NCBI RefSeq assembly: GCF_033958435.1 | Contig: NC_134167.1 | Location: 5,290,001-5,354,000, forward strand | Direction: 5' to 3' | Source: Carettochelys insculpta | Lineage: Eukaryota > Chordata > Testudines > Carettochelyidae | DNA: 64,000 bases | Part shown: positions 24,380-33,075 of the stretch, piece by piece | Numbering within the stretch: the stretch's first letter is position 1 | Layout: each line of letters starts with the position of its first letter | Made by a program: the position numbers and the translations under genes | Notes under the pieces: model-generated | Databases searched by the model: none | What the model was told of the DNA's origin: nothing | Seen by the model: only the letters and a program-made list of their open reading frames with translations

Positions 24380-25025
24380 TGTAATGGTGTGACTCACTAC
24401 TGCAGTGCCTCCTGCTGGTCACTCAGAATTAGCTCTTCCAGCCACCAGAGAACCCTTTTCTGGCCCTGTATTACCTGCTGTTACCTATTACATTGTTCTC
24501 CACCTTACAGCATCATCTGCATCCCTTCCAGAGCATAGGGGACCATCCTCAGCTACTGCCCTGGTGCAATGCCCCACTCTCTGGGCTACTCCTCTCCTAG
24601 GGAACCCTAATTTCACTACCAACCTTGCCTCAGTGGCCCACTATGAGTCACCATCTAGCCCCTCAACTCAGGGCAAACTGCAGTCTGCAATTACCACTCA
24701 TTATTGACAAGGGGGTTTGGGTCCCACTGCCTTCTACTGCCCTAGGACTTGTTGCAGGAACTTACCTTGCCAGAGCTCACCCAGCCCTACTCTGTGTTAG
24801 GAACAAGATCCTTCCTGCTCCACCACTGCAGTAAGAGTCTTCTCTCTCCTCCTCTCAAGGAGCCCTCTATTTATAAAGTCCCAGCTGGGCCCTAATCAGC
24901 TGCAGCCCTAATTGGCCGCTAATTGCCCCAGCTGCAGGCTCTTTCAGCCTCAGCCCTCCTGCAGGGCTTAGTTTAACTCCTTCTCCTACTCCAGCAGTTA
25001 CTTCCTGTTCAACTGTGTAGAGGCA
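24380..25025 (+). mobile_element. Candidate LTR-like repeat
   Basis: It begins TGTAATGGTGTGACTC and contains CTATTTATAAAG at 24868-24879, which looks like a TATA box. Downstream is a pyrimidine-rich block with GCTGGGCCCTAATCAGCTGC and GGCCGCTAATTGCCCCAGC. Neither a second LTR nor a target duplication is visible, so this may be another repeat class. Confidence 0.35.
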
Positions 25026-25489
25026 GACTGACTATTCCTGGACTTATTAAAGTATGAAAAACAGCTAAATAACTCATCTTCCTGATGATAATACAGAGGC
25101 AACTAAGAAGATAATATCTGCCCCATTCAATATTCATATAGTGCTGCTTTTCTATAAATATAGAAATTTGGGTAATTACCACCAGAGATTATTCATTATT
25201 TATCTTCCTTCCATTTTTAATGAAGGGGAAAATGTCGTGTGTTCATGAAAATTTCAGAGAAACAGAAAACATCTCCCTCTGATGAATCCTGCCCTGTCCA
25301 GATAGATCCAGTCAAACACACACAACTCAGACACAAGTCAAACTGGGGTAAAAGGCATTGCAGGAGCTTCAGAATCAACTGTCATGTGTCTCTCCAATGC
25401 TCCACTCCAGTCCCAGGTCTCCTCACATCATATCCTCCAATCTTGCTAATTAAGAGTGGGAAAGTTTGATTAGACATCACCCAGTGCAT

Positions 25490-25914
25490 GCTTTCCCAAA
25501 CTGGGGGGGGTGCTCCCCTATGGGGGCGTGAAGAAATTCCAAGGGGGTTGAGAGACAACCCAGCACCACTGCAGTCATTCCCTCTACTCAAAGAAAAAGC
25601 CGGCCCTTGCTTCGGGCTCTCAGCCCCTGCCTTTTCCAGTGTGCAACCTGGCACAGCCGCTACAAAAAGCAGGCAGCCGGTGAAGGCCCATCTCTGGAGC
25701 TAGCTGCCTCCTGCAAAGGTGAGTGATTGTGGGTTGCGGGGGAGAGAGAATGGGCTTAAATGAGGGTCTGGCAGTGTCTGGCTTTGGGGGGGCACTCAGG
25801 CAGGTGGCCCACAGGCAGCTGGGGTGGCTGGCCCGTGGTAAAAAAGAGGTGGGTTGGGGCATGAGGATTTCTCAAACATCAAAAGGGGGGCATGATGCTG
25901 AAAACTTGGGAACC
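25490..25914 (+). mobile_element. hAT-type non-autonomous element (G-rich family)
   Basis: The left end TTCCCAAACTGGGGGGGGTG and the right end AAAACTTGGGAACCAC are inverted counterparts (TTCCCAA/TTGGGAA). The interior has GGGGGCGTGAAGAAATTCCA and TTTCTCAAACATCAAAAGGG. No transposase. Family placement is from recognition only. Confidence 0.55.
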
Positions 25915-26640
25915 ACGGGACCTTTGGGGGAACACCAAGGTCTTCTGGGGGTACATCACCCATCTAGCTATTTGCCTAGTTTTACAACAGGCTACATAAG
26001 AAACACTAGTAAATTCAGTACAATATAAAAGTTCATTCAGACAATGACTTGTTTCTACTGCTTCTCAGAACTGTCCCCAGTGGAGAACAGTAATCCATGA
26101 GAGGGTGATGCAATTTGAGCGGTCCTGCTGCAGTGCAGACCAGGAGAGGTGGAGAAGAAGAGCATCAGAAACTGTCCCAATCCCCTCCTACAGCTACCAG
26201 CTCCTGCCCCTTCTGTGATACGATCTACAGGTCCAGAATTGGGCTGATCAGCCATCAACGGACTCATAAATAGGAGAGTGATGTGAAGATGTCCTACTAG
26301 TTATCATGTAACCACCAAGAAAAAGGGGAAAAAATGCTTCATATGCCTTATTCTGAAATGTAAGTACAATATTTCTATTCCAATTCACTTAGTTGATAAT
26401 AAGACGGTAGAAATAGAGCAAGTTTTCAGCTGTAATCTTCTGTGATATGTTTATATGTTTTGTAAGTAGTTTTTAGTGAGTTGTAATTTGGTGATATGCA
26501 AAACATATTTGTCTCCTGAAAAGGGTACAGTGATCTAAGAACGTTGAATGCCATTTGTTTGAGGACCTCAGGGTATGTGAGGACCATATTCCTCAACTGG
26601 TGACATGCAAGAGAAGTTTCAGGGTACTTATAATTTGTTT
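25915..26640 (+). mobile_element. hAT-type non-autonomous element, split by a LINE-like insert
   Basis: The left part carries CTTCTGGGGGTACATCACCC, TTTGCCTAGTTTTACAACAG and AGACAATGACTTGTTTCTAC. The right part resumes near 26356 with GAAATGTAAGTACAATATTT and TTTTGTAAGTAGTTTTTAGT. Both parts match the reverse of 43098-43505, where they are contiguous, so 26068-26355 is an insert. Confidence 0.65.
26068..26355 (+). pseudogene. LINE-like ORF fragment with a C2H2 zinc finger, inserted in a hAT element
   Basis: One frame reads CPFCDTIYRSRIGLISHQRTH (26205-26267), a perfect C-x2-C-x12-H-x3-H finger, preceded by a Pro/Ser-rich stretch. The SRIGL..SH signature is typical of the C-terminal finger of some vertebrate non-LTR retrotransposons, which is recognition and not a search result. 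It is a fragment of about 95 codons with no start of its own. Confidence 0.5.
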
Positions 26641-26679
26641 TTAGAAAGGGGTCCTGGGATAAAGCATACTGAAGGAGGC

Positions 26680-26890
26680 ACTATGGCCTGGTAGATAGGA
26701 TCTTAGACAGGGAATCAGAACCGTGGATTCTACTCCTAATTTGGCTGTTGAAGCAACTTGACTGAAGTCAAGCATTTTCACATCCCCTTGTGGCTTTTGT
26801 TTCCTTAGATGGTTAGGTCTTTGGGGTGGATATTGTACCTTGCTGTGTGCTTAGGAGAACCTAGCCAGGATCTTGCCTGAGATCTGTAGG
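26680..26890 (+). mobile_element. MIR-like SINE, plus strand
   Basis: ATGGCCTGGTAGATAGGATC, GAACCGTGGATTCTACTCCT and TGTTTCCTTAGATGG follow the MIR order. It lies just left of the Harbinger element. Confidence 0.5.
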
Positions 26891-27080
26891 TGCGACCATA
26901 ATATAAGCATGAATGATAGAATTCACCACTGAGAGATGGTTTTTATTAGTCAACTCATCTTTTCCTCTGTCCAGTTTCATTGTGTTATCTCCGATCATAC
27001 CTTCATGGAGCATCCTACACATCTCCTTTCTTGTGCCGCTCTGGAAAAGAACAAAAATGACAAGGCTTCTCAGTCACTAT

Positions 27081-27300
27081 GGCTACGTCTACACGTGCAC
27101 GCTACATCGAAGTAGCTAATTTCGAAGTAAAGACATCGAAATAGGCTATTTCGATGAATAGCGTCTACACGTCCTCCACGGCCGGCAACGTCGATGTTCA
27201 ACTTCGACGTTGCGCAGCCCAACATTGAAATAGGCGCAGCGAGGGAACGTCTACACGCCAAAGTAGCACACATCGAAATAGGGATGCCAGGCACAGCTGC
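27081..27300 (+). repeat. Left terminal and subterminal inverted repeat of Harbinger element
   Basis: The first 35 bases mirror the right end with few mismatches. Further in, short motifs recur in both orientations (TTCGAAGTA, CATCGAAATAG, TCGATGTTCAACTTCGACG), which is the usual pattern of transposase or Myb-protein binding sites near Harbinger ends. A second GTCTACACG block lies near 27160 and a third near 27250. Confidence 0.85.
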
Positions 27301-27438
27301 AGACAGGGTCACAGGGCGGACTAGCGCTTCCGGGGCAACAGCTAGCCGCTCCCTTAAAGGGCCCCTCCCAGACACACTCAGCCTGCACAGCACGCGGTCT
27401 GAGGAGCCATAGGCACACAGAGCCCGGGCGCCGCAGTC

Positions 27439-27446
27439 ATGGACCC

Positions 27447-27494
<48 letters not shown>

Positions 27495-28906
27495 AGAGGT
27501 CCACCCAGCCCTCCCTGCAGGAGCAGGGCTTGCCCTGCTCCATGCCATGCGGGAGGCAGCTGAGCACCTCCTTGGTACACCGGAGGAGGAGCTGCCCCCA
27601 GGGCAGCAGGGCTCAACCCCTAACCCTGCAGCACCCCCCCCACCGCCTCACACGCCGGCGGCTGTGGAGCTACCCCACCAGCACCGACTGGTGGGAGCGG
27701 CTGGTGCTTGGGGAGTGGGACGATGACCGCTGGCTCAGGAACTTCAGGATGAGCCGGCAGACATTTATGGAGCTGTGCCAGTGGCTCACCCCCGCACTCA
27801 GGCACCAGGACACCGCCATGCGGCGTGCCCTCACAGTGCAGAAACGGGTCAGCATCGCTGTCTGGAAGCTGGCCACTCCCGACAGCTACCGATCCGTGGG
27901 GCAGCAGTTTGGTGTCGGCAAGGCCACCGTCGGGGCTGTCCTCATGGAGGTAAGAGAACCCACGGGGGGGAGGGCAGGGCAGGGGAGGGGGGCCTGGGCA
28001 CAGGAGGGCAGGGGAGGGGAGGGGAGGCCAGGGCGGGGGAGGGCAGGGCAGGGAAGGGGGGCCCGGGCACAGAAGGGCAGGGCAGGGCAGGGCCACGCAC
28101 ACCCTGCTCACCCCTCATTGGTGCAGTCCCATGTGCTTTCTCTGCAGGTTGTGCGTGCCATCAATGCCATGCTCCTGCACAGGCTCGTGAGGCTGGGGGA
28201 CCCAGATGCCACCATCGCGGCCTTTGCCACCCTGGGCTTCCCCAACTGCTTCGGGGCTCTGGATGGGACTCACATCCCCATCCGCGCCCCGCATCACAGT
28301 GGAGGACGATACCTGAATCGCAAGGGCTACCATTCTGTCGTCCTCCAGGCCTTGGTGGACAGCCGGGGATGTTTCCAGGACATTTATGTTGGCTGGCCTG
28401 GCAGCACCCACGACGCCCGGGTTTTCCGGAACTTGGGCCTGTGCCGCCGGCTGGAGGCGGGGACCTACATCCCCCAGCGGGAGATCCCTCTGGGGGACAC
28501 CACGATGCCCTTCTGCGTCATCGCAGATGCGGCCTACCCCTTCCGGCCGTGGCTCATGCACCCGTACACGGGCCATGTCTCCGCTAGTCAGGAGCGCTTC
28601 AACCAGCGCCTGAACCACGCGCGCCAGGTGGTGGAGCGCTCATTTGGCCACCTGAAGGGACGCTGGAGATGTCTCCTGACCCGCCTGGATGCGGGCCCCA
28701 ACAACATCCCCCAGATTGTGGGTGCCTGCTGCGCCCTGCACAATTTGGTGGAGAGCAAGGGGGACACCTTTTTCCAGGGCTGGGCTGCGGAGGCCGGCAG
28801 GGCACACGTCCAGCCACCTGCTGCCCCCAGTCGGCAGGTGGACCCCGAGGGGACCCGGGTCTGGGAGGCCCTGCGGGCCCACTTCAATGATGAGGCCACG
28901 GGGTGA
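27439..28906 (+). CDS. PIF/Harbinger DDE transposase (HARBI1-like), split by one intron, one frameshift near the N-terminus
   Basis: It cuts and joins element ends using a DDE nuclease of the DDE_Tnp_4/HARBI1 type. The continuous frame from 27530 encodes 458 residues. A helix-turn-helix-like segment (KRVSIAVWKLA ... YRSVGQQFGVGKATVGAV) is followed by catalytic D245 in GALDGTHIPI, D295 in GSTHDARVF and E369 in VVERSFGHLKGRW, so all three catalytic residues are present. About 66 residues (codons from 27950 to 28147) are a retained intron with a GT donor and AG acceptor; removing them leaves the frame unchanged. The best start is the ATG at 27439, giving MDP and 15 glutamines, but that frame joins the transposase frame only if one base is skipped, most simply in the C8 run at 27634-27641. 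The stop is at 28904-28906, and AATAAA lies near 29105. The copy is nearly intact but probably inactive as read. Confidence 0.85.
27448..27492 (+). repeat. (CAG)15 microsatellite coding polyglutamine
   Basis: Fifteen uninterrupted CAG codons follow the ATG GAC CCC start at 27439. The opposite strand reads as polyleucine, which is a shadow frame. Confidence 0.9.
27950..28147 (+). other. Intron of the transposase gene (198 nt, open in frame)
   Basis: The donor is GAG|GTAAGA at 27950 and the acceptor is TTTCTCTGCAG|G ending at 28147. The interior is a run of G-rich repeats built from GGGCAGGGCAGGGGAGGGG-like units, coding for low-complexity Gly/Arg/Gln that no transposase has. The length is exactly 66 codons without a stop, so unspliced RNA would also give a full-length but interrupted protein. 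Confidence 0.8.
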
Positions 28907-29268
28907 ACTCTGCCCAGGCCCCCCACTGCCCGCCCCTTCCTCCACCACACTCCTGCCCCAAACACCCACACCATGGAGCACCCCACCGCACTTGTGGCTG
29001 AACTTAAACTTCTTTTTCTTTCAGAACCTTTTTTTTAACTGTAAATATATGAACCAAGAACAAACTATCTACAAACATGTGGAAACAAACTAATATGTAC
29101 AAAAATAAAACAATACAAACAAACAAGTGTCCTCAATAATAAAAAGAAAACCAGGGAGGATAAAGGGGAGAACTATTTACAGGGGGGGGACGGGGCAAAT
29201 GGGGGGCAACAAATAAGAGGGTCCAACTATATACAAGGGGGGGGGGCCACGTCCCGGGCCCCTCGCCC
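28907..29268. other. Convergent 3' region between the two Harbinger genes
   Basis: An A-rich stretch around 29040-29150 includes AATAAA near 29105 and AATAATAAA near 29137, serving as likely polyadenylation signals for the plus-strand transposase. G-runs follow at 29182-29190 and 29240-29248. No gene is seen. Confidence 0.5.
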
Positions 29269-31380
29269 CTATAGCCCGGCACTGGGCGTGGGCGGCCGGG
29301 AGCCCCGCCGCGGTCGCAGCCCTGTCCGGGGCTGGCTGGGGGCGGGCCGGACCGGAAGGTAGGATGCCCGGCGAGTCTCTGGTGGCTCCAGGGGTCCCTC
29401 GGCGCTCCGGCCCTCGGCGGTGGGTGGCGGGGCGACAGCGGACGGGACGGCGACGGGCGGAGCAGCTGGTGGTGGGGCTGGTGGAGCAGGCAGGGCGGGC
29501 GATGCGGCAGCCGGCGCAGCATGGGGGGCCAGGTAGTCCACCAAGCGGTTAAAAGTCTCCATGTAGGCCCCCCATGCCTCCTGGCGCCAGGCCAGCGCCC
29601 GCTCCTGCAGCTGCAGGTGCTGCTCCGCGACCTCCAGCTGCCGACGGTGGATGGCAAGCAGCTGGGGGTCCGTCGCCGTCGGGTGGTGGTGGTGCGGGGT
29701 CCGCTGTCTAGCCTGCCGTGGGGCCAGTCGGTCCTTGGCCGAGGGGCTGGCCTGCAGCAAGGGTCCCAGAGGGCTCTCCGGGACGACTGATGCCTCGCCG
29801 GCGCTCTCTTCCGGTCCTTCTGATGTTGCAGGTGCGGGACACAGGAGAGGAGGCGGGGAAGAAGAATGGAGACAGGCGTTAGTGTGGGCCCCGAGCCATG
29901 GCCTTTGTCCCCCCAGCCCTGTGCTGCAGGTTCCCCATCCCCGTCCCCGGGAGATGCTTCTGTGATGGATGGGGTTCAGGGGTCTCCCTGCCCTGCACCC
30001 CGTCCCCTGGTGGGAGCGACTCTCACTTCACCCCGCAGGGTCTGACAGCAGGAGAGGTTTCTTAGGCCACAGATGCCCAGTTTCTCCCAGGAGTGACAGC
30101 ACCAGCTGTCGGAAGAGACAGTCCTTCCAACCCGTCGTGGGGAGAAGACCCGAAGGGGGGCCCCTCTGGGATGCAGCTTTCCCCCTCCTCAGGCTGGCTG
30201 CCTTCCAGCTTTCCCTTCCCCTAGCCTCTACCTGTGGCCCCCGCCCTCCCCCCCCCAATTCCAAGCCAGCTCGGCTCCTCCCTCCTCTTTTTTCAGGGCA
30301 GAGGTGTCACCTGCCAGCTGTAGCCCCAGGATCCTCCTTTGCCCCTGGGAGCTATTCGGCTCTTGTTGCTCATATGTAGCCTGAGTCTCCCTTTTGCACT
30401 CCCCTCACTCCATCACATGCTGCTGCTGCGGGGTGTCCCACCCCCTCCTCCCGGGGGCCCCTCGAGGTTCCGCTCCCCCCTGCCCCGGGGATGGGGCATG
30501 GCACTGTCGTGCGGGTTGGGGGGGGCAGGGGCTGATGCACTGCTGTGAGGGACATGGCCCTGGTGTCCTTGGGGCCATGGCCATGTGAGCATGTGGGGGG
30601 CCCTGGACACATATCTATTACCCCCCCACCCCTCAAGCCCAGGGGTGTCCACCAGAGGGGGGTACCTACCTGTCAGTCCACTCCCACGGTCCGGAGATTC
30701 CCGGGGGGCAGAGGCCCGGCTGCTGCTCCGGGATGGCAGGAGGAGGATCTGCAGCCCGGATTCTGCGGAGGAGGAGCCCCCCTCCTCCTCCTCCTCCTCC
30801 TCCTCCTCCTGCTGCGATGGCCCGGGGGTGGGCTCCGGGGGGGCCCCCAGGGTGCGGGGCTTACCTCCGGGGCGGACTCCGGCTGCAGGGCCTGCTGGGG
30901 CTTGTCGGCCGAAGTATCAAGGGTGGCCGGAGGGGAGGAGGTGTGCTGGGGGCCCAGGATGTCCCTGAGCTCCCTGTAAAAGGGGCAAGTGACGGGGGCG
31001 GCCCCAGATCGGCCGGCCGCATCCCGGGCCCGGGAGTAACCCTGCCGCAGCTCCTTCACCTTACTCCTGACATGATCAGGAGTGCGGGCAGGGTGACCCC
31101 GGGCAGCCAGGCCATCGGCCAGCCGAGCGAACGCATCCGCGTTCCGCCTCTCGCTCCCCATTACCTGGAGCACCTCCTCCTCGCTCCAGAGCCCCAGCAG
31201 GTCCTGCAGCTCGGCCTCCATCCAGGAGGGGCCCCGCTGTCGCTTGCCAGCCTGGCTGCCCTGGCTCCCTTTGGGGGGTTCCCCTGGGGGCGCTGGGGGG
31301 GCTGCCAGGCAGCCATCGCAGCTGGGTGGGGGTGCTGAGGGACGTGCAGGCTGGCCCCGTGTCTGAGCTGCTGCCTGCAC
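29269..31380 (-). CDS. Harbinger Myb/SANT-like DNA-binding partner protein, two exons, one frameshift
   Basis: This is the accessory protein that binds subterminal repeats and recruits the transposase in PIF/Harbinger systems. Exon 1 starts at 31380. Residues 52-143 form a trihelix Myb/SANT-like domain (PSWMEAELQDLLGLW, RNADAFARLADGLAARG, RSKVKELRQGY, CPFYRELRDILG). The read frame then runs into ten arginines and stops at 30673. In the adjacent frame the same DNA reads as a glutamate tract followed by GGSSSAES and ends at a CAG|GTAGGT donor (intron from 30669 downwards). That phase joins exon 2 at 29819 (acceptor CAACATCAG) in frame: EGPEESAGEASVVPESP, then a helical EVAEQHLQLQERALAWRQEAW segment and a Pro/Ala-rich tail. 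One missing base in the G7C5 run at 30837-30848 explains the switch. The stop is at about 29269. Confidence 0.75.
29820..30669 (-). other. Predicted intron of the Myb-like gene
   Basis: On the minus strand the donor GTAGGT lies at 30669-30664 and the acceptor ending ATCAG at 29822-29820. Splicing preserves the acidic, serine-rich frame on both sides, which is the main support. The sequence between is C-rich without a conserved frame; ORFs seen inside it are short and low in complexity. Confidence 0.6.
30781..30810 (+). repeat. (CCT)10 microsatellite inside the Myb-like gene
   Basis: Ten CCT units form a (GAG/AGG)10 tract on the coding strand. It reads as Arg in the broken frame and Glu in the frame that continues into exon 2. 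Confidence 0.9.
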
Positions 31381-31499
31381 GTTCCCTCAGCTTCCTGCAC
31401 AGGAAGGGAGGGGGAGGGGACCTTTAAGGGGCCGCTCCATGCGGCCACCATTGAGCTGAGGGGCTGGAGAGAGCGTCTCTCAACCCCTCAGCTGATGGC

Positions 31500-31743
31500 C
31501 GCCATGGAGGACCCGGCAATTTCGACGTTGCGGGACGCGCAACGACTACACGGTCCCTACTTCGACGTTGAACGTCAAAGTAGGGCGCTATTCCTATCCC
31601 CTCGTGGGGTTAGCGACTTCGACGTCTCGCCGCCTAACATCGAAGTTAACTTCGAAATAGCGCCCGACGCGTGTAGCCGCGACGGGCGCTATTTCGAAGT
31701 TAGTGCCGCTACTTCGAAGTAGCGTGCACGTGTAGACACGGCT
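31500..31743 (-). repeat. Right terminal and subterminal inverted repeat of Harbinger element
   Basis: This is the reverse-complement counterpart of the left end. It includes TTCGACGTTG, CATCGAAGTTAACTTCGAAA and CTACTTCGAAGTAGCGTGCA, and ends in CGTGTAGACACGGCT followed by TAT. The interior repeats the same TTCGA-centred words in both orientations. Confidence 0.85.
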
Positions 31744-31884
31744 TATAGGGGCTCGTCTGCATACTTGGCTCAATCTAATTCTTGACCTTCCCTCCCACCC
31801 CTCCACTCTCTGGTTTGCTCACCTTGATTATTTTTTTCTGATTTGTCCTCCTTGCTTACTGGTTTTGGTTCTCTGTGCCTTAAA

Positions 31885-32008
31885 TATTGAGTCTGTTCTG
31901 GTCTGGCTATGGTCTGAAGAAGTGGGTCTGTCCCACAAAAGCTCACCTAATAAACTATTTTGCTATTCTTTAAAGTGCTACTTGACTGCTTTTTGTTTTG
32001 ATAAGGCT
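31885..32008 (+). mobile_element. PLE terminal fragment
   Basis: GAGTCTGTTCTGGTCTGGCT, GGTCTGAAGAAGTGGGTCTG, CAAAAGCTCACCTAATAAAC and TACTTGACTGCTTTTTGTTT. The hammerhead-like GAAA is decayed to AAAA here. It lies 140 bp right of the Harbinger element. Confidence 0.75.
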
Positions 32009-32812
32009 TGGTTTTGTTACCATTTATACCAGTTTTACACTCCATATGGGTCTGATTCAGCTTTCATACGCAAGCGTAGCTCTTTTAGCTTCAGTGGAAT
32101 AATTTCTGATTTACACCCAGATGAGACCATCAGACTGTTAATATCACTTGGACATCATTGTACTTATTATACTCTGTGAGTATCTGGACATATACTGTGG
32201 AACTTCTTCATCTTGAAGTCATTGTTACAACTGCAATTAAGGGCTCAGACCTAGCAGAAGTCAGTGGAGCTATGGAGATTAACAAGAGCTGAGGATCTGG
32301 GCCAAGTCTTGCAACTGCCTAAAGGCATTGCTCTTTGGTGACTTTTCAGTCGTCCTTTGATCAAGATGGTCACATCCTTCTTTTGTTGAAACTTTTATTT
32401 GACAATAAAATTACATGATTAAATTCAAAAAATTAAAATAAAATATAGTACATGTGTAATTTTGGGGAGATTGTCAAACATCAGACTTCTTTTAGTGAGG
32501 GGATGGGGTTTGGCTTTCCAACAAAAATCTGAAAAAAATGCAAAGAAAATTTAGAAAAGAAAAAAAAGTTGTGTTTTTTTCATTCATTTTCCAAAAGTAA
32601 AACACACTTCTCCACCAGCTCTAGTTTCCATGTAATAATCTGAGTTTTAGTTCAGTTCCTAGTGACCAGGTATCTGAAACACAACATAAGATCATCACAA
32701 TTGGTCTGTAATACTCATACCTGTCTTTGAGAGTATCATCAAAGAGGTCAACAGTGCATGAGCTCAGAGACTGGATTCCTGGAATCAGGTCCTTTCAGGT
32801 TATGACTGAGGT

Positions 32813-33075
32813 TTAGGCCACGTCTACACTAGACCATAACGTTGATTGTAGATATGCAATTCCAGCTACAACATTTGAGTAGCTGCAATTGATGTATCTA
32901 TGATTGACTTATCTGGTCATCCTCACTGAGGGAGGTTGACTGGAGAAAATCTGTTAACCTACCTTACTCCTCCCCTGATAATTTGATTTTGCACATCCCC
33001 ACTAGGTGGACGAAATCAAACCCTGGAAGATTGACCCTGAGCCGGTCAATTTTCAGGGTAGAGAAGACATATCCT
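32813..33075 (+). mobile_element. Harbinger-type MITE with TTA target duplication
   Basis: GGCCACGTCTACACTAGACC follows TTA at the left, and AGAAGACATATCC precedes TTA at the right. The interior CATCCTCACTGAGGGAGGTT and CATCCCCACTAGGTGGACG match the 5476 and 46009 copies. Confidence 0.75.

Larger units (their letters stand above)
27081..31743 (+). mobile_element. Near-complete autonomous PIF/Harbinger DNA transposon
   Basis: A 4,663-bp GC- and CpG-rich block stands out in AT-rich flanks. The left end reads GGCTACGTCTACACGTGCAC and the right end, reverse-complemented, reads AGCCGTGTCTACACGTGCAC, so the terminal inverted repeats match closely and continue inward with repeated TTCGAAGTA / CATCGAAATAG motifs. 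TAT directly abuts both ends (27078-27080 and 31744-31746) and is the likely 3-bp target duplication, although the family usually duplicates TWA. Inside are a plus-strand DDE transposase and a minus-strand Myb/SANT-like gene, the two-gene arrangement typical of PIF/Harbinger. Undecayed CpG sites and long open frames suggest a recent insertion. The alternative, a domesticated HARBI1-like host gene, is unlikely because both termini and the partner gene are present. Confidence 0.92.

Noticed and set aside
27070..27567. 165-codon minus-strand frame with polyleucine
   Set aside because: It is the reverse of the CAG tract and of the Harbinger left end, with no domain and no partner exon.
27775..28587. 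270-codon plus frame overlapping the transposase
   Set aside because: A shadow frame in GC-rich DNA. The catalytic motifs are all in the other plus frame.
27439..28906. Host HARBI1 gene
   Set aside because: Terminal inverted repeats, a target-like flank and the Myb-like partner show a transposon, not the single-copy host gene.
28115..28986. Minus-strand open frames opposite the transposase
   Set aside because: Antisense shadows with no recognisable domain.
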